In this document: in pieces, positions 1 through 5,150 of the stretch
Position numbering within the stretch: position 1 is the first letter of the stretch
Layout of the letters: every line of letters begins with the position of its first letter
From: JBGCED01 sp045106055
GTDB taxonomy: Bacteria; Pseudomonadota; Alphaproteobacteria; CBDDJK01
Length of the DNA: 5,265 nucleotides
Direction of reading: 5' to 3'
NCBI GenBank assembly: GCA_045106055.1
Contig: JBGCED010000127.1
Span: 1 to 5,265 of the forward strand
Notes under the pieces: generated by a model
What the model was told of the DNA's origin: nothing
Database searches by the model: none
The model's input: only the letters and a program-made list of their open reading frames with translations
Position numbers and translations under genes: made by a program

Positions 1-41
1 TTAAAGAATCATGCTGCGGAATGTCTTTATCTTTATCCATG

Positions 42-60
42 AGGATTTATAACAAATCCT
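42..60. repeat. Perfect 7-bp inverted repeat in the leader of the ABC ATPase gene
   Basis: AGGATTT (42-48) and AAATCCT (54-60) are perfect inverted copies around the 5-base centre ATAAC. The arms are AT-rich and no T-run follows, so this does not look like a rho-independent terminator. It could be a binding site for a dimeric regulator or a short RNA hairpin. No function can be assigned from sequence alone. Confidence 0.45.
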
Positions 61-66
61 GCCCCT

Positions 67-126
67 GCAATCAATTCTTATTGATGCATTTTAATCGCAA
101 TCAATTCTTATTGATGCGTTTTAATC
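67..126. repeat. Two tandem copies of a 30-bp unit upstream of the ABC ATPase gene
   Basis: Copies at 67-96 and 97-126 start with GCAATCAATTCTTATTGATG and differ at one position (A88 against G118). Each copy contains ATCAA-TTCTTA-TTGAT, a short inverted repeat flanked by GC on both sides with one bulged A. The unit is a multiple of three, so the region can be read as protein in frame with the downstream gene. The translated product is only a duplicated low-complexity peptide, and I treat it as noncoding. The second copy supplies a possible -35 element (TTGATG, 111-116). Confidence 0.8.
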
Positions 127-139
127 TATTGAATTTAAG
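111..139 (+). promoter_or_regulatory. Candidate promoter for the ABC ATPase gene
   Basis: TTGATG (111-116) is followed after 17 bases by TTTAAG (134-139). Each hexamer matches four of six sigma-70 consensus positions. The -35 lies in the second 30-bp repeat copy, while the equivalent position after the first copy has no matching -10. A weaker alternative is TTGAAT (129-134) with TATTTA (152-157). AT-rich leaders often give such matches by chance, so this is only a candidate. Confidence 0.25.
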
Positions 140-191
140 CGGAGGCGCGCTTATTTACGGGTTTAACGATTTTTTTAATGATGGAGCTTTT

Positions 192-893
192 ATGAACCAG
201 CAAACTGCCCCCTTAATCCGCGTTGACCATTTGAATTTTTCTTTAAATTCCAATGCTGGCAAGGTTGATATTTTAAAAGATATTTCGCTTGAAGTCGGGA
301 ACGGCGAACAGGTTAGCATTGTCGGCGCATCAGGTTCTGGCCAAACCAGCCTTTTAATGTTGCTTGCGGGGCTAGAGCGTCCCTCTGGCGGGACAATCAC
401 GCTTGCGGGTCAAAATTTTAATACCCTTGACGAAGATGGGCTTGCGCGATTTCGCCGCGATCATATGGGGATTGTCTTTCAAAATTTTCACCTGATTGGC
501 AGCATGACCGCGATTGAAAATATATCGCTTCCTTTGGAACTGCTGGGGGATTCTGCGCATAGGAAAAATCATAAAACGATTGAAGCCCGTGCGATGGATG
601 TGCTTGAAAAAGTGGGGCTTGGCAAACGCGCCCAGCATTATCCAAGCCAGCTTTCAGGCGGCGAACAGCAACGGGTTGCACTTGCCCGCGCCTTTATCGG
701 TGCGCCAAAACTAATCCTTGCCGATGAACCAACTGGCAATTTAGACCATGAAACAGGCGAACGGGTTACCAAAATTTTACTGGAATTATGTGCAGCCAAT
801 GATACCGCATTGATGCTTGTGACCCATGATCCAAAGCTTGCCGAACAATGCAAACGCCAGCTGGTGATGCAGGATGGGCATTTGCTAAATTAA
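192..893 (+). CDS. ybbA: YbbA-type ABC transporter ATP-binding protein with altered Walker A
   Basis: A 233-residue ATP-binding subunit of the MacB/LolD/YbbA group, whose members energise FtsX-like permeases rather than classical importers. The stretch around GLGKR, LSGGEQQRVALARAF and ADEPTGNLD is close to what I recall of E. coli YbbA. Visible motifs are Walker A at 45-53, Q-loop Gln97, signature LSGGEQ 154-159, Walker B LILADE 174-179 with catalytic Glu179, D-loop near 182-185 and H-loop His212. Walker A reads GASGSGQTS: the phosphate-binding lysine is Gln51 (codon CAA, 342-344). The start at 192 is chosen because GGAG (183-186) lies 5 bases upstream and homology begins there. An in-frame extension back to 21 would cover only the leader repeat. 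The FtsX-like permease usually found directly downstream is absent; a CDGSH gene follows instead. Family assignment is strong. Activity is uncertain because of Gln51. Confidence 0.9.
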   Translation: MNQQTAPLIRVDHLNFSLNSNAGKVDILKDISLEVGNGEQVSIVGASGSGQTSLLMLLAGLERPSGGTITLAGQNFNTLDEDGLARFRRDHMGIVFQNFHLIGSMTAIENISLPLELLGDSAHRKNHKTIEARAMDVLEKVGLGKRAQHYPSQLSGGEQQRVALARAFIGAPKLILADEPTGNLDHETGERVTKILLELCAANDTALMLVTHDPKLAEQCKRQLVMQDGHLLN

Positions 894-907
894 CCTTTTT
901 TTGAATG

Positions 908-965
908 GCATTAATGCTTGCTTTAAAATATCTGTATAGTATTTTATGTTATATTTTATAAGGAG
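908..965 (+). promoter_or_regulatory. AT-rich leader of the CDGSH gene with palindrome and ribosome binding site
   Basis: The 78-base gap after the ABC ATPase gene holds a perfect 10-bp palindrome, GCATTAATGC (908-917), an AT-rich stretch with TATAGT (935-940), and a strong Shine-Dalgarno AAGGAG (960-965) six bases before the ATG at 972. No good -35 element lies at the right distance from TATAGT. The ribosome binding site is convincing. A promoter here is plausible but unproven, and the T-run at 895-902 is not preceded by a clear GC-rich stem. Confidence 0.4.
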
Positions 966-971
966 CAGATC

Positions 972-1214
972 ATGCTAGAAAAAGGAAAAATGGTGCAAAG
1001 ATCACCCTTTGGCGTTGAGGTTATAGAGGGGAAATCTTATTATTGGTGCGCCTGCGGCTTATCCAAAAAACAGCCCTTTTGCGATGGCAGCCATAAGGGA
1101 AGTGCGTTTGCACCCGTTAAATATCAAGCCGAGGCAAGTAAGAAAATGTTTTTCTGCGGCTGTAAAGCAAGCGAAAATCAGCCCCTATGCGATGGGTCGC
1201 ACAGCAAACTATAA
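972..1214 (+). CDS. CDGSH iron-sulfur domain protein with two CDGSH motifs
   Basis: An 80-residue protein made almost entirely of two CDGSH cluster-binding motifs. The first uses Cys26, Cys28, Cys37 and His41 (CACGLSKKQPFCDGSH). The second uses Cys62, Cys64, Cys73 and His77 (CGCKASENQPLCDGSH). Both keep the C-x-C-x2-S-x3-P-x-C-D-G-S-H pattern, so all eight ligands for two [2Fe-2S] clusters are present in one chain. Known CDGSH proteins bind redox-active, labile [2Fe-2S] clusters and act in iron-sulfur or redox homeostasis. The exact role of small bacterial two-motif forms is not settled. There is no signal peptide or membrane anchor, so it is probably cytoplasmic. AAGGAG at 960-965 supports the start; Met7 (990) is a less likely alternative. 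The final bases and stop codon are partly duplicated just downstream (1227-1244). Confidence 0.93.
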   Translation: MLEKGKMVQRSPFGVEVIEGKSYYWCACGLSKKQPFCDGSHKGSAFAPVKYQAEASKKMFFCGCKASENQPLCDGSHSKL

Positions 1215-1244
1215 ATGCGGCGAACCCGCATAGTAAACTATAAA
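1198..1244. repeat. Imperfect 18-bp direct repeat across the CDGSH stop codon, with a hairpin between copies
   Basis: CGCACAGCAAACTATAAA (1198-1215) recurs as CGCATAGTAAACTATAAA (1227-1244), 16 of 18 bases identical with a 29-base period. The first copy contains the last codons and the TAA stop of the CDGSH gene. Between and overlapping them, ATGCGG (1215-1220) and CCGCAT (1226-1231) form a 6-bp stem with a 5-base loop. No T-run follows, so this is not a canonical terminator. The likely origin is a small tandem duplication of the gene's 3' end. Confidence 0.6.
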
Positions 1245-1260
1245 AGATGGATCATCGCGC

Positions 1261-1788
1261 ATGAAATTTCTAAGCCCTATTATCCTGTTTGCAGGGATGC
1301 TGTTGCTGGCAAGCTGCGAAAGCGCGCCGCCTGAACGCATGGGCAAGCTGATCTGCCCGCAAATTTTAATCCCAAAATACACAGAGAATTTGGTCAAATT
1401 CGCACCAGATGCGCTTGGCACAGACATTACAGACATTGATTTTGAAGCGGGAGTTGGCTATTTAAGCGGCGAATGCACGATCAATCAAAATTTAATTGTG
1501 ATGAATTTTCCCGTTCTGGTTGAAGCCCGAAAGGGTGCGGCGAATGTTGATAATATCGCCAGAACAACTTTATTTGCTGCGGTAATGAATAATCGGCGCG
1601 AGCGTTTAACCCAAATTGCGCTGCCTTATATTTTGCAATTTCGCAATAATAATCCCGTTGCGTCCCTAAGCGATCCCATCACCATTGAAATTCCCAAACG
1701 CCCCAATCAAACGGGCAATGATTTTGTGATTTATTTAGGGATAGAGCTTCAGCCCCAAGAAATTGCCTATAATAGAAATCAACAATAA
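1261..1788 (+). CDS. Conserved hypothetical lipoprotein
   Basis: A 175-residue predicted lipoprotein of unknown function. The N-terminus is a type II signal peptide: Lys2, a hydrophobic stretch at about 3-16, and the lipobox LASC (16-19) with Cys19 as the lipidated residue. Residue +2 is Glu rather than Asp, which is compatible with outer membrane sorting. The mature part has two further cysteines (Cys32 in LICPQ, Cys72 in GECT) that could form a disulfide, and looks mostly beta with no membrane segment. The C-terminal LQPQEIAYNRNQQ resembles a motif I recall at the end of uncharacterised alphaproteobacterial proteins, but I cannot confirm the match here. The ribosome binding site is weak (GGA at 1249-1251), yet the signal peptide fixes the start closely. 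It lies 46 bases after the CDGSH gene on the same strand, so cotranscription is possible. Confidence 0.82.
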   Translation: MKFLSPIILFAGMLLLASCESAPPERMGKLICPQILIPKYTENLVKFAPDALGTDITDIDFEAGVGYLSGECTINQNLIVMNFPVLVEARKGAANVDNIARTTLFAAVMNNRRERLTQIALPYILQFRNNNPVASLSDPITIEIPKRPNQTGNDFVIYLGIELQPQEIAYNRNQQ

Positions 1789-1819
1789 GGTCTTAACCTT
1801 TAAGCGTGAATGATCCATA

Positions 1820-1848
1820 TTGCGCTAATGGCGTTTATGTTTTATAAG
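1820..1848 (+). promoter_or_regulatory. Candidate promoter for the tat operon
   Basis: TTGCGC (1820-1825) is followed after 17 bases by TATAAG (1843-1848), which matches five of six -10 positions. The -35 matches only the conserved TTG. The pair lies about 40 bases before tatA in the 103-base gap after the lipoprotein gene, a sensible place for the operon promoter. The short inverted repeat AAGGT-CTTA-ACCTT (1787-1800) at the end of the lipoprotein gene has no T-run and is too weak to call a terminator. Confidence 0.3.
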
Positions 1849-1891
1849 TTTAACAAAAGAACAGATATATTTAATAATAAGGGGTTTAATG

Positions 1892-2149
1892 ATGGGTACT
1901 TTTTCAATTTGGCATTGGCTGATTGTGCTGGTGGTTGTGTTGGTTTTATTTGGCGGCGGCGGCAAATTATCGCGCATTATGGGCGATGTTGGCGCGGGGC
2001 TTAAAAATTTCAAGAAAAATGTAAAAGATGAAACCGCAAGTAGTGAAACCAAGCTGCAACAAGAAAAAATTGATGAAAAAACAGATTCTGCAACGCTGAA
2101 CACAGAAATACAAGAGGCTAACGCGTCTGAAAAACAAAAAGATCAATAA
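1892..2149 (+). CDS. tatA: Sec-independent protein translocase subunit TatA
   Basis: An 85-residue TatA, the subunit that polymerises at the TatBC-substrate complex to pass folded twin-arginine proteins across the inner membrane. It has one N-terminal membrane helix (about residues 6-20), the FG hinge (Phe20-Gly21), an amphipathic helix (GKLSRIMGDVGAGLKNFKKN, 24-43) and a charged, disordered Lys/Glu-rich tail. MGTFSIWHW is the characteristic alphaproteobacterial start, with His8 at the position where E. coli TatA has a polar Gln. Two ATG codons are adjacent (1889 and 1892). I prefer 1892 because it restores the family start and sits 7 bases from AAGGGG (1879-1884), against 4 for 1889. TatA and TatB resemble each other, but the FG hinge and the gene order identify this one as TatA. 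Confidence 0.95.
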   Translation: MGTFSIWHWLIVLVVVLVLFGGGGKLSRIMGDVGAGLKNFKKNVKDETASSETKLQQEKIDEKTDSATLNTEIQEANASEKQKDQ

Positions 2150-2194
2150 TCTGTTGATTTTTAATAATGCGCAGAATCTCACAACACCCCCTTT

Positions 2195-2211
2195 TATAAT
2201 ATGCGATAAGG
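2195..2211 (+). promoter_or_regulatory. Consensus -10 and ribosome binding site before tatB
   Basis: The 69-base tatA-tatB gap contains TATAAT (2195-2200), a perfect -10 hexamer, and ATAAGG (2206-2211) as ribosome binding site seven bases before the tatB start. No recognisable -35 lies 16-18 bases before the hexamer. An internal tatB promoter is therefore possible but weakly supported, and read-through from tatA is the default expectation. Confidence 0.25.
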
Positions 2212-2218
2212 TCTTGTA

Positions 2219-2698
2219 ATGCTTGATATTGGCAAAGCGGAATTGCTGGTCGTTGTCGTGATTTTATTGCTGGTCGTTGGCCCCAAAGAATTACCGCGCT
2301 TGCTGCGATCAATCTTTGGGATGGTGCGAAAAGTGCGCTCTATGGCAAATGATTTTCAAAATCAAATGGAAGATATGGCACGCGATGCCGATCTCAACGA
2401 TGTTCAAAATACAATAAAGGCAGCGGGCAGCAAAGAAAATCAAGAAAAATTATTGGAACAATTTGGGGTTGATGCTGAAACCCAAGCAGGGCTGAATGAA
2501 ACAGGCAGCGCGATTGCCCAGCGCACAAAGCAAATTGAACAGGATGCCAATGAATTGGCAGCAGATATGGCAAAGGCAGAACAAAACGCCCTTGGTGATT
2601 CTGTGCCTGAACCAGCACCGATTGAACAATCCACATCCCCTGAAGCGCCATCTGAATTACCGCCTGAGCCGAAAACCGCAAATAAAGGGGATACTTAA
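2219..2698 (+). CDS. tatB: Sec-independent protein translocase subunit TatB
   Basis: A 159-residue TatB, which with TatC forms the receptor for twin-arginine signal peptides. The N-terminus MLDIGKAELLVVVVILLLVVGPKELP has the family's Asp3, Gly5 and conserved Glu8, one membrane helix (about 7-20) and the Gly21-Pro22 hinge that distinguishes TatB from TatA. An amphipathic helix follows (about 23-55), then a long, charged, probably helical region (to about 125) and a Pro/Glu/Ser-rich tail (128-159). Length is within the family range. The stop codon TAA (2696-2698) directly abuts the ATG of tatC with no intervening base, which suggests translational coupling. A 14-base stretch in the tail (2635-2648) recurs at the start of tatC. 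Confidence 0.95.
   Translation: MLDIGKAELLVVVVILLLVVGPKELPRLLRSIFGMVRKVRSMANDFQNQMEDMARDADLNDVQNTIKAAGSKENQEKLLEQFGVDAETQAGLNETGSAIAQRTKQIEQDANELAADMAKAEQNALGDSVPEPAPIEQSTSPEAPSELPPEPKTANKGDT
2685..2690 (+). promoter_or_regulatory. tatC ribosome binding site inside the end of tatB
   Basis: AAGGGG (2685-2690) lies eight bases before the tatC ATG at 2699 and within the last codons of tatB. The same sequence precedes tatA. It supports the upstream ATG as the true tatC start, and so the reality of the long Pro/Gln/Ser-rich N-terminal extension. Confidence 0.6.
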
Positions 2699-3598
2699 AT
2701 GTCACAATCCCCTGAAGCGCAGCCCCCATCAACGCCCCAGCCAGAATCAGATCATCAAAAATCGGTGCAATCCCTGCCAAACCCCAATACAGCACAAGAT
2801 GAATTTGATCCATCAAAAGCCCCTTTGGTCAGCCATCTTTCGGAATTGCGCAAACGCTTGATGCTGTCGGTTGGGGTATTGCTGCTTAGCTTCTTTGTAT
2901 GTTTTTATTTTGCCCAGCCCATCTATAATTTTCTTGCAGCCCCGCTTACCAATGTATGGGGCGATGATTCCGACCGCAGAATGATTTTCACCGCGCTGCA
3001 TGAACAATTTTTCACCCAGATTAAGGTTGCGTTCTTTGCAGCGCTTTGCATTTCTTTTCCGCTTATTTCCGCGCAAATTTGGATGTTTATTGCGCCTGGG
3101 CTTTATAAGAATGAAAAGAAAGTGTTTCTGCCCTTTTTGTTGGCAACCCCGTTTTTATTCGCGCTTGGCGCAGCCTTTGTTTATTATTTCGTGATGCCCG
3201 TGGCAATTCAGTTTTTCATTGGCTTTGAACAATTAGACACAGGGACAGGTCCAAAAATCCAGCTGGAGGCCAAGGTTAGCGAATATTTAAGTCTGGTCAT
3301 GCAATTAATCTTTGCGTTCGGCATTTGTTTTGAACTGCCTGTTTTGCTGACCCTGCTTGCCAAGGTTGGGATTACCAGCCAAGCGGGATTGCGCGCAAAA
3401 CGCCGTTATGCGATTGTGATTGCCTTTGTAACCGCAGCGATCTTAACCCCGCCCGATCCTTTAAGCCAGCTTGGGCTTGCGATTCCAATTATTTTGCTTT
3501 ATGAATTATCCATTATAACTGCTGGCATGGTCGCCAAACCCAAGGACGACCCAGAACAAGATTCAAATCAAGATGCAAATGATGATTCACAAGCTTAA
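2699..3598 (+). CDS. tatC: Sec-independent protein translocase subunit TatC
   Basis: A 299-residue TatC, the polytopic core of the Tat translocase that recognises the twin-arginine signal. Diagnostic motifs are HLSELRKRL (46-54; Glu49 matches the conserved E. coli Glu15), FFTQIK in the first periplasmic region (104-109), IAPGLYKNEKK (131-141), FELPV (211-215; Glu212 matches E. coli Glu170) and LTPPDPLSQ (249-257; Asp253 matches E. coli Asp211). Six membrane segments fit at about 55-75, 110-130, 144-166, 196-216, 235-250 and 257-277. About 42 Pro/Ser/Gln-rich residues precede the core, and the tail (280-299) is acidic and Asp/Asn-rich; both ends should be cytoplasmic. The last 26 bases overlap the longest reading of the next transporter gene. 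Every key residue I can check is present, so it should be functional. Confidence 0.97.
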   Translation: MSQSPEAQPPSTPQPESDHQKSVQSLPNPNTAQDEFDPSKAPLVSHLSELRKRLMLSVGVLLLSFFVCFYFAQPIYNFLAAPLTNVWGDDSDRRMIFTALHEQFFTQIKVAFFAALCISFPLISAQIWMFIAPGLYKNEKKVFLPFLLATPFLFALGAAFVYYFVMPVAIQFFIGFEQLDTGTGPKIQLEAKVSEYLSLVMQLIFAFGICFELPVLLTLLAKVGITSQAGLRAKRRYAIVIAFVTAAILTPPDPLSQLGLAIPIILLYELSIITAGMVAKPKDDPEQDSNQDANDDSQA

Positions 3599-5054
3599 CA
3601 TAAGAAAAACCAAGCTTAGCATAAGAAAAACCCTAGCTAAGCTTATGCTTGGCGGGATGATGCTGACCTTGCTTGGGGCAGCCAATACCGCGATTGCTGC
3701 GGGTGCTGGCGCGCCTCATCTTGATGGCGGTGCCTTAAATCTGGCATGGGGCATTCCGTTTGCGGGCATCTTGTTATCGATTGCCGTTTTTCCGCTGGTG
3801 CTGCCGACCATTTGGCATCATCATTTTGGCAAAATCTCTGCTTTTTGGGCATTAAGCTTTTTGATTCCCTTTGCCCTTACCCAAGGCATATCGCTTACCC
3901 TATTTGAATTATTGCATGTATTTTGCTTGGAATATATCCCCTTTATCATGTTATTATTGGCGTTATTTACGGTAACGGGCGGCATTCGGGTGACGGGAAG
4001 CTTGGTGGGAACGCCCAGTTTAAATCTGTTTATTTTGTTAATTGGCACGCTGATTGCCAGCTGGATGGGAACAACGGGGGCGGCGATGCTGCTGATTCAC
4101 CCTTTGCTAAAAGCAAATGAAGGGCGGCGTTATCAAGCTCATACGGTGATCTTTTTTATCTTTCTGGTTGCCAATATTGGCGGATCGCTAAGTCCAATCG
4201 GCGATCCTCCTTTATTTCTTGGCTTTCTAAAAGGCGTTAATTTCTTTTGGCCAACCACCCATATGCTTGCACCAATGCTGTTTACAGCATCCGTTTTATT
4301 GGTGCTTTATTACGCGATAGAACGGGTTTTATATGCGCGCGAAAGCATTGCGCCCGTCAAAATCGATGCCGCTCAAGAAAAGCTGGGGATTACGGGCAAG
4401 GTTAATTTTTTACTACTTGCGCTTATTTTGGCGTTGGTTTTAATGTCTGGATTTTGGAAATCTGGAATCAACTTCACCCTCTATCATGTGGAAATGAGTT
4501 TGCAGAATATTTTGCGCGATATTGGCTTATTGCTGGTTGCGTTTCTGTCTTGGGTTAGCACCGAAAAATCAGAACGCAGCCTAAATGGCTTTAGCTGGTT
4601 TCCGATTGTTGAGGTTGCCAAATTATTTGCGGGCATTTTCCTAACCATTATCCCTGTGATTGCGATTTTAAAGGCAGGGGAGACGGGCGCGCTGGGCGCA
4701 ATTATCAAGCTGGTTTCCACCAGCGATGGGCAGCCCAATAACATGATGTATTTTTGGGCAACGGGCATTCTTTCAAGCTTTTTGGATAATGCCCCAACCT
4801 ATTTGGTGTTTTTCAACACGGCAAGCGGCGATCCGCAAATGCTGATGGGTCCGCTTGCAAATACGCTGCTGGCAATTTCAGCGGGCGCGGTATTTATGGG
4901 CGCCAATACTTATATTGGGAATGCACCCAATTTCATGGTACGATCAATCGCGGTTGATCGCGGCGTTGCAATGCCCAGCTTTTTTGGGTATATGCTGTGG
5001 TCAGGATTGATATTGATCCCGCTTTACACAATTGTTGGATTAATTTGGTTTTAA
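3573..5054 (+). CDS. Ion transporter superfamily permease, CitMHS_2/NhaD-like (putative Na+/H+ antiporter)
   Basis: A 493-residue inner membrane transporter with about 11-12 hydrophobic segments. It shows the two-half layout of the ion transporter superfamily: NIGGSLSPIGDPP (201-213, with Asp211) in the first half, and FLDNAPTYLVFF (403-414) plus GANTYIGNAPN (443-453) in the second. WGIPFAGILLSIAVFPL (59-75) followed by WHHHFGKISAFWAL (81-94) is typical of what I recall as the CitMHS_2 family, often annotated as sodium:proton antiporter. The substrate (Na+/H+, citrate or another anion) cannot be read from sequence. Residues 5-24 are Lys/Arg-rich and 25-43 resemble a signal peptide ending AIAA, which the family often has. 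The start is uncertain: 3573, 3579, 3582 and 3645 are possible, none with a good ribosome binding site. Starting at 3645 would remove all positive charge from the n-region, so I prefer 3573-3582. Overlap with tatC suggests cotranscription. Confidence 0.85.
   Translation: MQMMIHKLNIRKTKLSIRKTLAKLMLGGMMLTLLGAANTAIAAGAGAPHLDGGALNLAWGIPFAGILLSIAVFPLVLPTIWHHHFGKISAFWALSFLIPFALTQGISLTLFELLHVFCLEYIPFIMLLLALFTVTGGIRVTGSLVGTPSLNLFILLIGTLIASWMGTTGAAMLLIHPLLKANEGRRYQAHTVIFFIFLVANIGGSLSPIGDPPLFLGFLKGVNFFWPTTHMLAPMLFTASVLLVLYYAIERVLYARESIAPVKIDAAQEKLGITGKVNFLLLALILALVLMSGFWKSGINFTLYHVEMSLQNILRDIGLLLVAFLSWVSTEKSERSLNGFSWFPIVEVAKLFAGIFLTIIPVIAILKAGETGALGAIIKLVSTSDGQPNNMMYFWATGILSSFLDNAPTYLVFFNTASGDPQMLMGPLANTLLAISAGAVFMGANTYIGNAPNFMVRSIAVDRGVAMPSFFGYMLWSGLILIPLYTIVGLIWF
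3591..3632. repeat. Two tandem 21-bp copies at the tatC/transporter junction
   Basis: Copies at 3591-3611 and 3612-3632 differ at one base (AAGCTTAAC against AAGCTTAGC) and both contain ATAAGAAAAACC. The first copy holds the tatC stop codon. Read in the transporter frame, the repeat gives KLNIRKT-KLSIRKT, a doubled positively charged heptapeptide before the signal-like segment. Being a multiple of three, the duplication keeps the frame. Confidence 0.85.
3612..3644. repeat. 9-bp perfect inverted repeat before the internal ATG at 3645
   Basis: AAGCTTAGC (3612-3620) and GCTAAGCTT (3636-3644) are perfect inverse complements around a 15-base loop. The downstream arm ends directly before ATG 3645, an alternative start of the transporter. 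Such a hairpin could affect initiation or slow ribosomes leaving tatC. It may also be a by-product of the AAGCTTA duplications in this stretch. Confidence 0.5.
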
Positions 5055-5071
5055 AGATTAACAAGCGCGAC

Positions 5072-5147
5072 TGCGCATCACCGCGTACGGTGAGCGTGAA
5101 TATAAAAAATGCGCATCACCGCGTACGGTGAGCGCGAATATAAGAAA
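5072..5147. repeat. Two tandem 38-bp palindromic repeat copies
   Basis: Copies at 5072-5109 and 5110-5147 differ at two positions (T5097/C5135 and A5106/G5144). Each has a 6-bp stem TCACCG-CGTA-CGGTGA (5078-5093 and 5116-5131). It is extended by GCGC pairing with GCGT or GCGC across one bulged A, giving about 10 pairs. The stem is followed by GAATATAA and an A-run. A third copy seems to begin at 5148 (TGCGC) but diverges at once. The copies abut with no unique spacers, so this is not a CRISPR array. A T-run is missing on the + strand, so terminator use is doubtful. Confidence 0.85.
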
Positions 5148-5150
5148 TGC

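Noticed and set aside
1..40. Open minus-strand frame starting ATG at 40 (reads MDKDKDIPQHDSL) and running off the left edge, possibly a divergent gene
   Set aside because: Only 13 codons are visible, there is no well-placed ribosome binding site, and the peptide shows no motif or signal sequence.
21..191. In-frame N-terminal extension of the ABC ATPase
   Set aside because: It would translate the 30-bp tandem repeat into low-complexity peptide, while the ATG at 192 has a ribosome binding site and matches the family start.
372..853. Minus-strand and alternate-frame open frames across the ABC ATPase gene
   Set aside because: They are shadows of a gene with clear family motifs and have no recognisable domains or ribosome binding sites.
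893..917. Rho-independent terminator after the ABC ATPase gene
   Set aside because: There is a T-run at 895-902, but no GC-rich stem precedes it, and the GCATTAATGC palindrome lies after the T-run.
1787..1801. Terminator AAGGT-CTTA-ACCTT after the lipoprotein gene
   Set aside because: The stem is only 5 bp and there is no T-run.
1785..2215. Shared ATAAGGTCTT at about 1785-1794 and 2206-2215
   Set aside because: A ten-base match containing a ribosome-binding-like AAGG is easily explained by chance; no wider similarity is seen.
2394..2861. Open frames of 121-140 residues overlapping tatB and tatC on both strands
   Set aside because: They overlap two confidently identified genes, and their products are biased-composition readings of the Pro/Gln-rich region.
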